In this document: positions 1 through 5,897 of the stretch, piece by piece | Position numbering within the stretch: position 1 is the first letter of the stretch | Layout: every line of letters begins with the position of its first letter | NCBI GenBank assembly: GCA_021805955.1 | Contig: JAJZDO010000090.1 | Location: 1 to 11,798, forward strand | Reading direction: 5' to 3' | DNA: 11,798 nt | From: Acidobacteriota bacterium | Lineage (GTDB): Bacteria; Acidobacteriota; Terriglobia; Terriglobales; Acidobacteriaceae | Notes under the pieces: generated by a model | The model's database searches: none | The model's input: only the letters and a program-made list of their open reading frames with translations | Told to the model about the DNA's origin: nothing | Position numbers and translations under genes: made by a program

Positions 1-89
1 TGCGAGCGCGCGAAGGAGCCAGCCAAAAGGCAGAAAATCAACAGCGAAAAGACGGCGCGTGGATAGGTATCGTTAAGACGCAAGGGCAT
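1..89 (-). CDS. N-terminus of an exported protein (partial)
   Basis: On the minus strand an ATG at 89 opens a reading frame that runs off the left edge after 29 codons. The peptide begins MPLRLNDTYPRAVFSLL and continues into a hydrophobic stretch (about residues 13-25, ending LLAGSFARS). This is a typical Sec signal peptide or first membrane segment with a basic N-region. An AAGGAAG ribosome binding site lies 8 bases upstream of the start, which supports it as a real gene. It is divergent from mqnE. Too little is present to assign a function. Confidence 0.6.
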   Translation of the reverse strand, partial: MPLRLNDTYPRAVFSLLIFCLLAGSFARS

Positions 90-415
90 AGGCAATTCTT
101 CCTTTCTCAGCCTAACAGCACAATAAAACTATCGAGCAACTGCCCTGGCCAGGATCGCCGGCGAATCCGTTCTATAACGGCAGTGACTCTGTTGAAATTC
201 TCTGCTACGAACACCTTGTCATCCTGAGCCGCAGGCGAAGGACCTCGCGGTTGCTCGGAAACCGCAAGATCCTTCGCTCCACTTCGTTTCGCTCAGGACG
301 ACAGCGCTTATTTTGGCAGAGGATGTCAACAGAACCAACGACAGCCCCTTCCCTCTGTCCAAGCCTGCTTTCTGTTTGAGAGTTTGAGTTGTTCGCCGCT
401 GTTCCGTCCACTATC
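90..415. other. Intergenic region between divergent genes, carrying one REP-like element
   Basis: About 326 bases separate the start of the left-edge gene from mqnE. The only clear structure is the long inverted repeat at 218-302. I found no convincing -35/-10 pair for mqnE, and no RNA gene. Open frames crossing this stretch are antisense or run through the repeat, and they show no protein-like pattern. Confidence 0.6.
218..302. repeat. REP-like inverted repeat, full-length hairpin copy
   Basis: The left arm starts GTCATCCTGAGC and runs to GAAGGACCT. The right arm, read on the opposite strand, starts GTCGTCCTGAGC and runs to GAAGGATCT. Between the arms sits a second hairpin, GCGGTT (247-252) pairing with AACCGC (260-265) around a 7-base loop. 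The whole 85 bases can fold into one long imperfect stem. Single arms of the same family occur at 1636-1661 and 2648-2673. Repeats with this core are, to my knowledge, widespread in intergenic DNA of acidobacteria. They are best compared with REP/BIME elements, but no mobilising transposase is visible here. Confidence 0.8.
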
Positions 416-1576
416 ATGCATATAGGTGTAACCGTGGAAGAAACCAGGAAATCCCGGCACTCTTTCCAGACCGACGATCCTCGCCTGACTTCGATTTCCG
501 AAAAGGTCTTCGCCGAACAGCGCCTGAACTTTGACGATGGCGTGGCGTTGTATCGCTCGGCGGACATTCTCGCCGTGGGCTGGCTGGCCAACTGGGTGCG
601 CGAGAAGATGCACGGCGACATCGCCTACTTCAACGTCAACCGCCATATCAATCCCACCAACGTATGCGTCGCCGCGTGCCGCCTCTGCGCCTTTGGCCGC
701 AAGAAGGACGCGCCCGGCGCCTATACCATGGCGCTTGAAGAAGCCTGGCAGCGCGCTGCCGAAGGCTACTCCGAAGCCGTCACCGAATTTCATCTGGTCG
801 GCGGCCTCCATCCCGACCTGCACCTCGAATATTTTCTCGACCTGATCGGCGGCTTGAAACAGCGCTTTCCAAAAGTCCACATCAAGGCCTTCACCATGGT
901 CGAGATCGCATTTCTTGCCAAGCGCTCCAAACTGACCATCCGCGAGACTATCGAGAAACTCAAGGCCGCGGGCGTCGATTCCATGCCCGGCGGCGGCGCG
1001 GAAATCTTTGCCGACCGCGTGCGCCACATTATCTGCGACCACAAAATCGATGGCGATGAGTGGCTGGAAACCGCGCGCATCGCGCACCAGCTTGGTATGC
1101 GCTCGAACGCCACCATGCTCTACGGCCATGTCGAAAATGACGAGGACCGCGTCGACCATCTGCTGCGCCTGCGCGCGCTGCAGGATGAAACCGGCGGCTT
1201 CCAGACATTTATTCCGCTAGCGTTTCATCCCGATAACACCGCCCTCGACCACCTGCCGCGCACCAGTGGGATGACCGATATTCGCCAGATCGCCGTTGGC
1301 CGCCTGATGCTCGATAACTTCGCCCACATCAAGGCGTATTGGCAAATGATGACGGCGAAGATTGCGCAGATCGCGCTGCGCTTCGGCGCGGACGATATCG
1401 ACGGCACCGTCGTGGAAGAGAAGATTTATCACGACGCCGGCGCGGAAACTCCGCAGGGCATGCGGCGCGCCGACCTGGTCCGCCTCATCACTGAAGCTGG
1501 GCGAGTTCCGGTTGAACGCGACACACTCTATCGCGCCGTCGAGCGCAGCGGCGACACCTTCACCGTCGCCGTGTAA
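416..1576 (+). CDS. mqnE: Aminodeoxyfutalosine synthase MqnE (radical SAM)
   Basis: Radical SAM enzyme of the futalosine route to menaquinone. It joins the enolpyruvyl side chain of 3-[(1-carboxyvinyl)oxy]benzoate to SAM-derived adenosine, giving aminodeoxyfutalosine, in the cytoplasm. From the ATG at 416 the protein has 386 residues. The CX3CX2C cluster motif (C84, C88, C91) follows the conserved HINPTN. Other family blocks are present: EFHLVGGLHPDLH, KAFTMVEI, MPGGGAEIF, RSNATMLYGH, FIPLAFHP and DNFAHIKAYWQM, ending near PVERDTLYRA. MqnC and CofH are relatives, but the ATMLYGH, IPLAFHP and HIKAYW blocks fit MqnE better. The start is uncertain. No good ribosome binding site precedes ATG 416. 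A GTG at 434, with AGGTG 6 bases upstream, or a TTG at 389, are alternatives. No other menaquinone gene is in the window. Its 3' end faces the nuclease-like gene. Confidence 0.93.
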   Translation: MHIGVTVEETRKSRHSFQTDDPRLTSISEKVFAEQRLNFDDGVALYRSADILAVGWLANWVREKMHGDIAYFNVNRHINPTNVCVAACRLCAFGRKKDAPGAYTMALEEAWQRAAEGYSEAVTEFHLVGGLHPDLHLEYFLDLIGGLKQRFPKVHIKAFTMVEIAFLAKRSKLTIRETIEKLKAAGVDSMPGGGAEIFADRVRHIICDHKIDGDEWLETARIAHQLGMRSNATMLYGHVENDEDRVDHLLRLRALQDETGGFQTFIPLAFHPDNTALDHLPRTSGMTDIRQIAVGRLMLDNFAHIKAYWQMMTAKIAQIALRFGADDIDGTVVEEKIYHDAGAETPQGMRRADLVRLITEAGRVPVERDTLYRAVERSGDTFTVAV

Positions 1577-1635
1577 CCTACCTTAGGATTTCAAAACATT
1601 TTTACAACAGGTGGAGTGCACGCAAAGGTAGAGTC

Positions 1636-1661
1636 GTCATCCTGAGCGATGCGAAGAATCT
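1636..1661 (+). repeat. REP-like repeat, single arm (forward)
   Basis: GTCATCCTGAGCGATGCGAA followed by GAATCT matches the arms of the element at 218-302, with a few substitutions. It lies in the 135-base gap between the convergent ends of mqnE and the nuclease-like gene. It is in the opposite orientation to the copy at 2648-2673, so the two arms bracket that gene. No second arm is clear here. Confidence 0.7.
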
Positions 1662-1711
1662 GTGCATTTGCCTCCTGAGCCTGGATTGGACACGAACGGA
1701 TGTTCATTCGT

Positions 1712-2617
1712 CTACGAGGACGGAGCAAGCCCGACGTTCACCGTGAACGTCACGAGTTCGATCTTTGGAGATTTGAGGCTTTCGCGCCGTACGTCAGCCT
1801 TCAGCTTGCGTGCACCGCCATGAACCAGAATTCCCCTGATATCCCGCCCCACTTTTAACCCGGTTCTCAGCTTTTCCGCTTTACGCATGTATCCGCGAAG
1901 CTGCTGAATGTTGGCAAGTGTCGGAGCACCCTGCTTGCACTCAACGATCACAATGGTGTTGTCTCGGTCGAGAAGAAGAACATCCAGGCGGCTGCCATCC
2001 GCGAAAACCAACTCCCGCGCAGCAGCAGACGGATAAGGTCGAAGTCCGTCTTCAAGGAGGTGCGGCGACGCGCTAATAAACTCCGACATCGCTCTCTCTT
2101 TAGCGAAACCCGGCACAATACTGACCCAGTGTGTCTCGTCTTGCGCAGCTTTCTCAATCCGCTCAAACACCGGTTTTGACATTTCGCTCAACGTTGGTCG
2201 CCAGATACGCATGTTTGGACACGCTGCGGGCGGGAGTTGGATGGCGAATTGCGGGGCTAGTGGTCCCGTCGTCAGATCCCAATGAACTTCAAGTCGTCGC
2301 CCCATCTCGCCAACATTTCCTTTTTGCCGCGGAACAGTAGGATCCCATTGATCGTCTCTAATCTTCAATTTCAGCACTGTACCCATTCGACCGATGCGCC
2401 AGTTCTTGAGCTGGACTACGATCCGATCCTCGGGCTTTACTTTCAACAGACAGCGCCGCGCCAAATCCCACGCCCTGTCTTCGGTCGGGGTCTGGAGGCC
2501 CCATTTTGGTGGCCACCACCCGACAGCGACAACCTGCTCGGTAAACCATGTATGCCATAATCCAGGGTACTCATCTTCCATGCAGTTGATCTTCCAGTAC
2601 TGCGTGTGATCTGTCAT
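1712..2617 (-). CDS. EVE/PUA-like domain fused to an EndoMS/NucS-like nuclease
   Basis: A 301-residue protein whose exact family I do not recognise. The C-terminal part (about 175-265) looks like an EndoMS/NucS (DUF91) nuclease of the PD-(D/E)XK fold: E179, LLEDGLRPY, D212 in SRLDVLLLD, E226 and K228 in VIVECK, and Q239 in QQLRGYM. The D-14-E-2-K and E-13-Q spacings agree with those I recall for archaeal NucS, so the site looks complete. The NucS N-terminal dimerisation domain is absent. Instead residues 1-115 are Trp-rich (YWKINCMEDEYPGLW, VAVGWWP, KPEDRIVVQLKNWRIGRMG), resembling an EVE/PUA-like module as found in modified-base-sensing restriction proteins. An AAGGGAAG ribosome binding site lies 6 bases before the ATG. 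GC content looks lower than that of mqnE, and inverted REP-like arms flank the gene, suggesting acquisition. Mismatch or modified-DNA cleavage or defence is inference. Confidence 0.75.
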   Translation of the reverse strand: MTDHTQYWKINCMEDEYPGLWHTWFTEQVVAVGWWPPKWGLQTPTEDRAWDLARRCLLKVKPEDRIVVQLKNWRIGRMGTVLKLKIRDDQWDPTVPRQKGNVGEMGRRLEVHWDLTTGPLAPQFAIQLPPAACPNMRIWRPTLSEMSKPVFERIEKAAQDETHWVSIVPGFAKERAMSEFISASPHLLEDGLRPYPSAAARELVFADGSRLDVLLLDRDNTIVIVECKQGAPTLANIQQLRGYMRKAEKLRTGLKVGRDIRGILVHGGARKLKADVRRESLKSPKIELVTFTVNVGLAPSS

Positions 2618-2647
2618 CGCAATCTTCCCTTAAATTTAGAAATACAG

Positions 2648-2673
2648 AGATTCTTCGCTGCGCTCAGAATGAC
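2648..2673 (-). repeat. REP-like repeat, single arm (reverse)
   Basis: Read on the minus strand this is GTCATTCTGAGCGCAGCGAA followed by GAATCT, the same family as the elements at 218-302 and 1636-1661. It lies between the end of the rhomboid-like gene and the start of the nuclease-like gene. It may place part of that gene's leader or promoter inside repeat DNA. Confidence 0.7.
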
Positions 2674-2712
2674 TCATCCCGGTTTTGTATTGCACCAACT
2701 CTGAATCCGCTT

Positions 2713-3540
2713 TCAATTCATCCAGCGTTTGTCCGTCGGGTCTTTCTTGCCGTCCGGATCGATGTACCGTCCCTGCCCGTCGAACTTCACGTTGCGGTCG
2801 TGCTTGCGCATGTAGACCTCGAACTTCCGCGCCGCCCGCCGCCGTTTCCAGCGGTAGTATCCATTGCGCAGCGAGAAGACCCGCTCCGTCGTTGCAAAAG
2901 CGTACCCGCGCCTCGGGGCCACCTTGATGTAAATGTACCCAAACAGTGCGCCGCCCAGAGATGCCAGAGACAGAAAGCCGCTTGGCCCCTGAAACACGCT
3001 GGCCAGCGCGATCAGGATGAAGATCATCACCAGATATTTTGCGCGGATGGAAATGGGCAGAGGGAACATCAGGAATTTCTGGTCGCCCATCAGCACCGCC
3101 CACGCGGCCAACAGGCCGAAGATACCTCCGAGAGCGCCATAAATGGTCTGGTTGGGCGACATGTGGAAGATGTGCGTGTAGGAGACGACAATCGTCGTCA
3201 GTCCCGCACCGATGACAGAGAAGAAGTAAATCTCCGTCAGCCATCGCGTTCCGTAGGTGGTCTCCAAATAGGAGCCGATGAACCATAGCGACAGCATATC
3301 GAAGGCAACCTGCAGAATTCCGCCGCTCAAAAAACTGTACGTGACCAGTTGCCAGATCGCTCCATGCATCGCCATCGTGGGGGTCAGCGCTCCCACGGCG
3401 AAAATCTCGACGGCGATTCCCGGCGCAATCCAGCGCAATACCAGCAGCAGGAAAAAAATCGCAACCGTCACCAGGATGATCTTCCGGATCATCCCCGCGA
3501 ACGGAGGAAACGACAACATCATGGAACCGGAGCGCGGCAT
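2713..3540 (-). CDS. Rhomboid-family membrane protein lacking catalytic residues
   Basis: A 275-residue integral membrane protein with about six transmembrane segments (near 17-38, 62-90, 101-120, 133-151, 165-183, 188-206) and a basic cytoplasmic C-terminal tail ending KRWMN. The rhomboid layout is clear, but the active-site positions are all changed. The HxxxN of TM2 is Q77/D81. The GxSG of TM4 is G135-A-L137-G, with Leu for the nucleophile Ser. The TM6 HxxGxxxG is S194-L-G-G197 followed by G201, with Ser for the catalytic His. It therefore should not be a serine protease, and may instead bind or escort membrane clients as other inactive rhomboid-fold proteins do (inference). It starts 34 bases after the M28 peptidase stop and is probably co-transcribed with it. 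GGAAG lies only a few bases before the ATG, so the Met at 7 or 8 could be the true start. Confidence 0.88.
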   Translation of the reverse strand: MPRSGSMMLSFPPFAGMIRKIILVTVAIFFLLLVLRWIAPGIAVEIFAVGALTPTMAMHGAIWQLVTYSFLSGGILQVAFDMLSLWFIGSYLETTYGTRWLTEIYFFSVIGAGLTTIVVSYTHIFHMSPNQTIYGALGGIFGLLAAWAVLMGDQKFLMFPLPISIRAKYLVMIFILIALASVFQGPSGFLSLASLGGALFGYIYIKVAPRRGYAFATTERVFSLRNGYYRWKRRRAARKFEVYMRKHDRNVKFDGQGRYIDPDGKKDPTDKRWMN

Positions 3541-3574
3541 ACTCTTCCAGCCTACGTCTTGATTGAGTCTGGCG

Positions 3575-5035
3575 CTACTTCTTTGGAAGCGGCGGTGTAT
3601 GGAAATGTGCTGGAAACGGGAACGCCGCTGGGCTCCGCTGTCCTGCCTGGTTGACGGAACGGATGCCGAAGATCACATTGTCCGGCGACACGGGCACGGT
3701 AACCTGCGTGACCGCGCCGACGGAATCGTAAAACTGCCAGTCCGGCGCTGACGTGTCCCGCCACACAATCTGGTACGTCGTCCCTGCCGGCGCTCCCGCG
3801 GGAGCGTCCCAGGCCAGCGTGGTGGTGTTATCGAGGACTTGCGTCACGATTCGTGCATTCTTGGGTGTGCCCGGAGCCGAAGCCAGTGTCGCCAGCGTGG
3901 CGGCATTCAACCTGGCGACACGCGCGACATAGCCAAAATCGACATACTTGAGCAGATCGCCGTACTGCACGCCATTTTCCACCCGCACATCCTGGTGTTG
4001 ATGGTTGAAGTCCTCGCGCCATTCCGTGAATCGCACCGCCGGAAAGCCCTGCAGGTTGAAGGAATAATGATCTCCACCCCGCAAATAGCGGTCCAGCCGG
4101 AACACCAGCACGGGATGGAACGGCCGCCTGCCCGCTCTGCTGGTCTTGAAATACGTTTCGTCCACGTCCGCAATCGCTCGCGCCAGTTCGCGCGAAGGCG
4201 AATCGCTTTCGCCGCCCAGCATACGGATCATTCGAAGCTGCTGCTCGCTGGCATTCGCCGGAATTCCCTCCGAGAACACCCGCACCACGTTCTTGTTCTG
4301 CAGCGTGTCGCCCGGCGTGGTGTTGCCCCCGACAATGTCGTTGTTCAGCACGCCCTCCAGGTCCCACCCCTGTTCCTTGGCGAACTTCGCCAGATGCGCG
4401 CTGCCGTAGAGTCCCTGCTCCTCGCCCGCCACCGCCGCAAACACCAGCGTCGCCGGAAAGTGCAGCTTGCTCAGTACCCGCGCGCTCTCCAGGCTCACGG
4501 CAACACCGCTGGCATCGTCGTTCGCGCCAGGGGCTGCGCCATGCGTGTCTTCATTGCTGCTGTCGCGCGAATCGTAATGGCCGGTGACCAGGTATATACG
4601 GCCGGCCTGCGCCGGATCGCTGCCCCGCAGCACCGCGTAGATGTTGTTCAGCGCCGTCGGCTGTGCGATTCGCGATCCCGGCGCTTGCACAAACGTATCG
4701 CGCTTCACCTCCAGGCATCCGCCGCAGGCTGCGGAGTCGGCGCGGAACTGCGCCTCAATCCAATCGGCGGCCGCCAGCACGCCCTGCCCCGCGGGCAGGT
4801 CTTTGTCATTGCTGGAAAGCGTGCTGCGATTATGGAAGTTGACCAGCGTGGAAATATCCTGCTCGATCCGCTGCGGCGAAATCTGCTGTACAGCCGCCTG
4901 AATGCGCGGGTCGATCGGGGCCGCCTGGACGGGCGCGCCAAAATTCCGGCTATCCATCTGCGCCCGTGCTAACCCCGGCGCCAGTAGGCACGTCAACATA
5001 CCGGAAAGTACAAACTTAGCAGCGGAATTTTTCAT
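3575..5035 (-). CDS. Secreted M28-family zinc aminopeptidase with fibronectin-III domain
   Basis: A 486-residue exported metallopeptidase. The chosen ATG at 5035 follows GGGGAAGG by 4 bases and opens a Sec signal peptide (MKNSAAKFVLSGMLTC.., predicted cleavage after ALA-like LARA at about residue 25). An in-frame ATG at 5083 would only add 16 non-signal residues. The M28 di-zinc site looks complete: H153 in GHYDSR, D173/D174 in GANDDASG, E205/E206 in AGEEQGL, D233 in LNNDIVG, and H323 in GGDHYSF. These fit a cocatalytic aminopeptidase of the Aeromonas/Streptomyces type. Residues from about 389 to the end form a fibronectin type III domain (TTLAWDAPAG, TTYQIVWRD). A likely role is removing N-terminal residues from peptides outside the cytoplasm; the substrate is unknown. 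The rhomboid-like gene follows 34 bases downstream, and the LysW-like gene is divergent. Confidence 0.9.
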   Translation of the reverse strand: MKNSAAKFVLSGMLTCLLAPGLARAQMDSRNFGAPVQAAPIDPRIQAAVQQISPQRIEQDISTLVNFHNRSTLSSNDKDLPAGQGVLAAADWIEAQFRADSAACGGCLEVKRDTFVQAPGSRIAQPTALNNIYAVLRGSDPAQAGRIYLVTGHYDSRDSSNEDTHGAAPGANDDASGVAVSLESARVLSKLHFPATLVFAAVAGEEQGLYGSAHLAKFAKEQGWDLEGVLNNDIVGGNTTPGDTLQNKNVVRVFSEGIPANASEQQLRMIRMLGGESDSPSRELARAIADVDETYFKTSRAGRRPFHPVLVFRLDRYLRGGDHYSFNLQGFPAVRFTEWREDFNHQHQDVRVENGVQYGDLLKYVDFGYVARVARLNAATLATLASAPGTPKNARIVTQVLDNTTTLAWDAPAGAPAGTTYQIVWRDTSAPDWQFYDSVGAVTQVTVPVSPDNVIFGIRSVNQAGQRSPAAFPFPAHFHTPPLPKK

Positions 5036-5053
5036 TGGACCTTCCCCTCGATC

Positions 5054-5099
5054 GTGCAAATATATTGGTAGTCCTGAATTCAATGCTGACTGTGCAAAT
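5054..5099. repeat. Pair of direct GTGCAAAT octamers in a divergent promoter region
   Basis: GTGCAAAT occurs at 5054-5061 and again at 5092-5099, 38 bases apart, in the 164-base gap between the M28 peptidase gene and the LysW-like gene. The placement and exact repetition would suit a regulator binding site acting on one or both genes. No regulator gene lies beside it, and the repeat could be chance. Confidence 0.3.
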
Positions 5100-5106
5100 C
5101 ATCGGC

Positions 5107-5134
5107 TTGACGTTCGCTGCCATTCTCTTAAACT
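5107..5134 (+). promoter_or_regulatory. Candidate sigma-70 promoter for the LysW-like gene
   Basis: TTGACG at 5107-5112 is followed, after 16 bases, by TAAACT at 5129-5134. Transcription would start near 5141, about 60 bases before the LysW-like ATG. The -35 matches consensus at five of six positions; the -10 is weaker. Confidence 0.45.
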
Positions 5135-5199
5135 AACCTCGATGAGCTTTTCTTGGAAGCCATCATGTACCCTGAGATAAAGACGCTGAAGGAGCCGTC

Positions 5200-5394
5200 A
5201 TGCACGTTTGTCCGGAATGTGAAAACCCCTTGTCCTTTGCCGAAGATGAAGTGGATGAAGGCGAAATTGTCCTCTGCGAGGAATGCGGCGCGGAATACGA
5301 AGTCGTCAACACCGATCCGATTGAGTTGAGCAAGGTGGAAGAAAGCGGCTACGATGAAAGTGCCATCGTTTTTCATGATGAGGACGAAGAATAG
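5200..5394 (+). CDS. LysW-like small zinc-ribbon protein without the EDWGE tail
   Basis: A 64-residue acidic protein with two CxxC knuckles (C4/C7 and C26/C29). The first 45 residues follow the LysW amino-group carrier pattern closely: CPEC, then [18 protein letters not shown], then TDPIELS. LysW carries lysine or arginine biosynthetic intermediates as an isopeptide on the gamma-carboxyl of its last Glu, in a conserved EDWGE tail. Here the tail is longer and ends FHDEDEE, so a C-terminal Glu is present but the EDWGE motif is not. No LysX, LysZ, LysY, LysJ or LysK partner is in the window. A carrier role is therefore doubtful, and a zinc-binding or protein-interaction role is as likely. AAGGAG lies 5 bases before the ATG, so the start is secure. 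The next gene begins 15 bases downstream and is probably co-transcribed. Confidence 0.8.
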   Translation: MHVCPECENPLSFAEDEVDEGEIVLCEECGAEYEVVNTDPIELSKVEESGYDESAIVFHDEDEE

Positions 5395-5409
5395 CCAGGT
5401 AGGGATCTG

Positions 5410-5802
5410 ATGAATTGTATGCATGCGGCGCGCTGGCATGGAAAGCGCGTTCCGGCTGCCGCCGTTGTGCTGGGCGCGATTGTCTGGATGACGAACGTTT
5501 TTGGGACGCCAGGGTCTGCTTTTGCCCAGGCCGCGCGGCGTTCCGTCCAGGGGCGTGTGGTGAATGCGAGCGATGTTCCCATCCGCAGCGCCATCGTTTA
5601 CTTGAGCGATACGCGCACGATGGCGGTGGAAACCTATATCACTCAGGAGGACGGCGCGTATAGCTTCGAGCAGCTCTCTCCCAATGACGACTACAAGCTT
5701 TGGGCACAGGCCGCCGGCAAGAAGAGCCAGCCGAAAATCCTCAGTTCGTTCGACGATCGGCCCATCTTTCGCGTCATCATCCGGATCGACACCGGCAAAT
5801 AA
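5410..5802 (+). CDS. Exported carboxypeptidase-regulatory-like domain protein
   Basis: A 130-residue protein with a signal peptide (basic MNCMHAARWHGKR, a hydrophobic stretch to about residue 36, then AFAQA as the likely cleavage region). A single Ig-like carboxypeptidase-regulatory/CnaB-type domain covers about 44-127: VQGRVVNASDVPIRSAIVYL, then a TQEDGAYSF turn, then LSPNDDYKLWAQAAGKKS. Such domains are small beta-sandwiches, common on secreted and TonB-linked proteins of acidobacteria; on its own it suggests a binding or structural role in the periplasm or cell surface. No catalytic motif is visible. AGGGA lies a few bases before the ATG at 5410; the Met at residue 4 (5419) is an alternative start. 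It follows the LysW-like gene by 15 bases and ends 39 bases before a strong terminator. Confidence 0.8.
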   Translation: MNCMHAARWHGKRVPAAAVVLGAIVWMTNVFGTPGSAFAQAARRSVQGRVVNASDVPIRSAIVYLSDTRTMAVETYITQEDGAYSFEQLSPNDDYKLWAQAAGKKSQPKILSSFDDRPIFRVIIRIDTGK

Positions 5803-5841
5803 ATTCGTCCTGTATCCGCCAAATCTCGTGGACCAAACAAA

Positions 5842-5870
5842 AAGCGCCGAATGCATGACATTCGGCGCTT
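5842..5870. terminator. Bidirectional intrinsic terminator between convergent genes
   Basis: AAGCGCCGAATG (5842-5853) and CATTCGGCGCTT (5859-5870) form a perfect 12-bp stem with a 5-base loop. Read on the minus strand the stem is followed by TTTTTGTTTGG, a clear U-tract for ending rpsA. Read on the plus strand it is followed by the weaker cgttgttct, so it can also stop the transcript of the carboxypeptidase-regulatory-like gene. Confidence 0.9.
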
Positions 5871-5897
5871 CGTTGTTCTGGTACCCTTCTCGACCGC

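Noticed and set aside
326..1159. Long minus-strand open frame (277 codons) opposite mqnE
   Set aside because: It is antisense to the conserved mqnE sequence, arises from high-GC codon bias, and shows no family motif.
2636..3286. 216-codon minus-strand frame overlapping the rhomboid-like gene
   Set aside because: It lies in another frame of the rhomboid-like gene, lacks membrane segments, and its C-terminus reads through the repeat.
2713..3540. Calling the rhomboid-like protein an intramembrane serine protease
   Set aside because: The Ser, His, and TM2 His/Asn positions are all substituted.
3839..4972. 377-codon plus-strand open frame opposite the M28 peptidase
   Set aside because: Arg/His/Ala-rich shadow translation of the well-supported peptidase, without motifs or a ribosome binding site.
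5200..5394. Calling the zinc-ribbon protein a functional LysW of lysine biosynthesis
   Set aside because: The EDWGE tail and all partner genes are missing here, so only LysW-like is supported.
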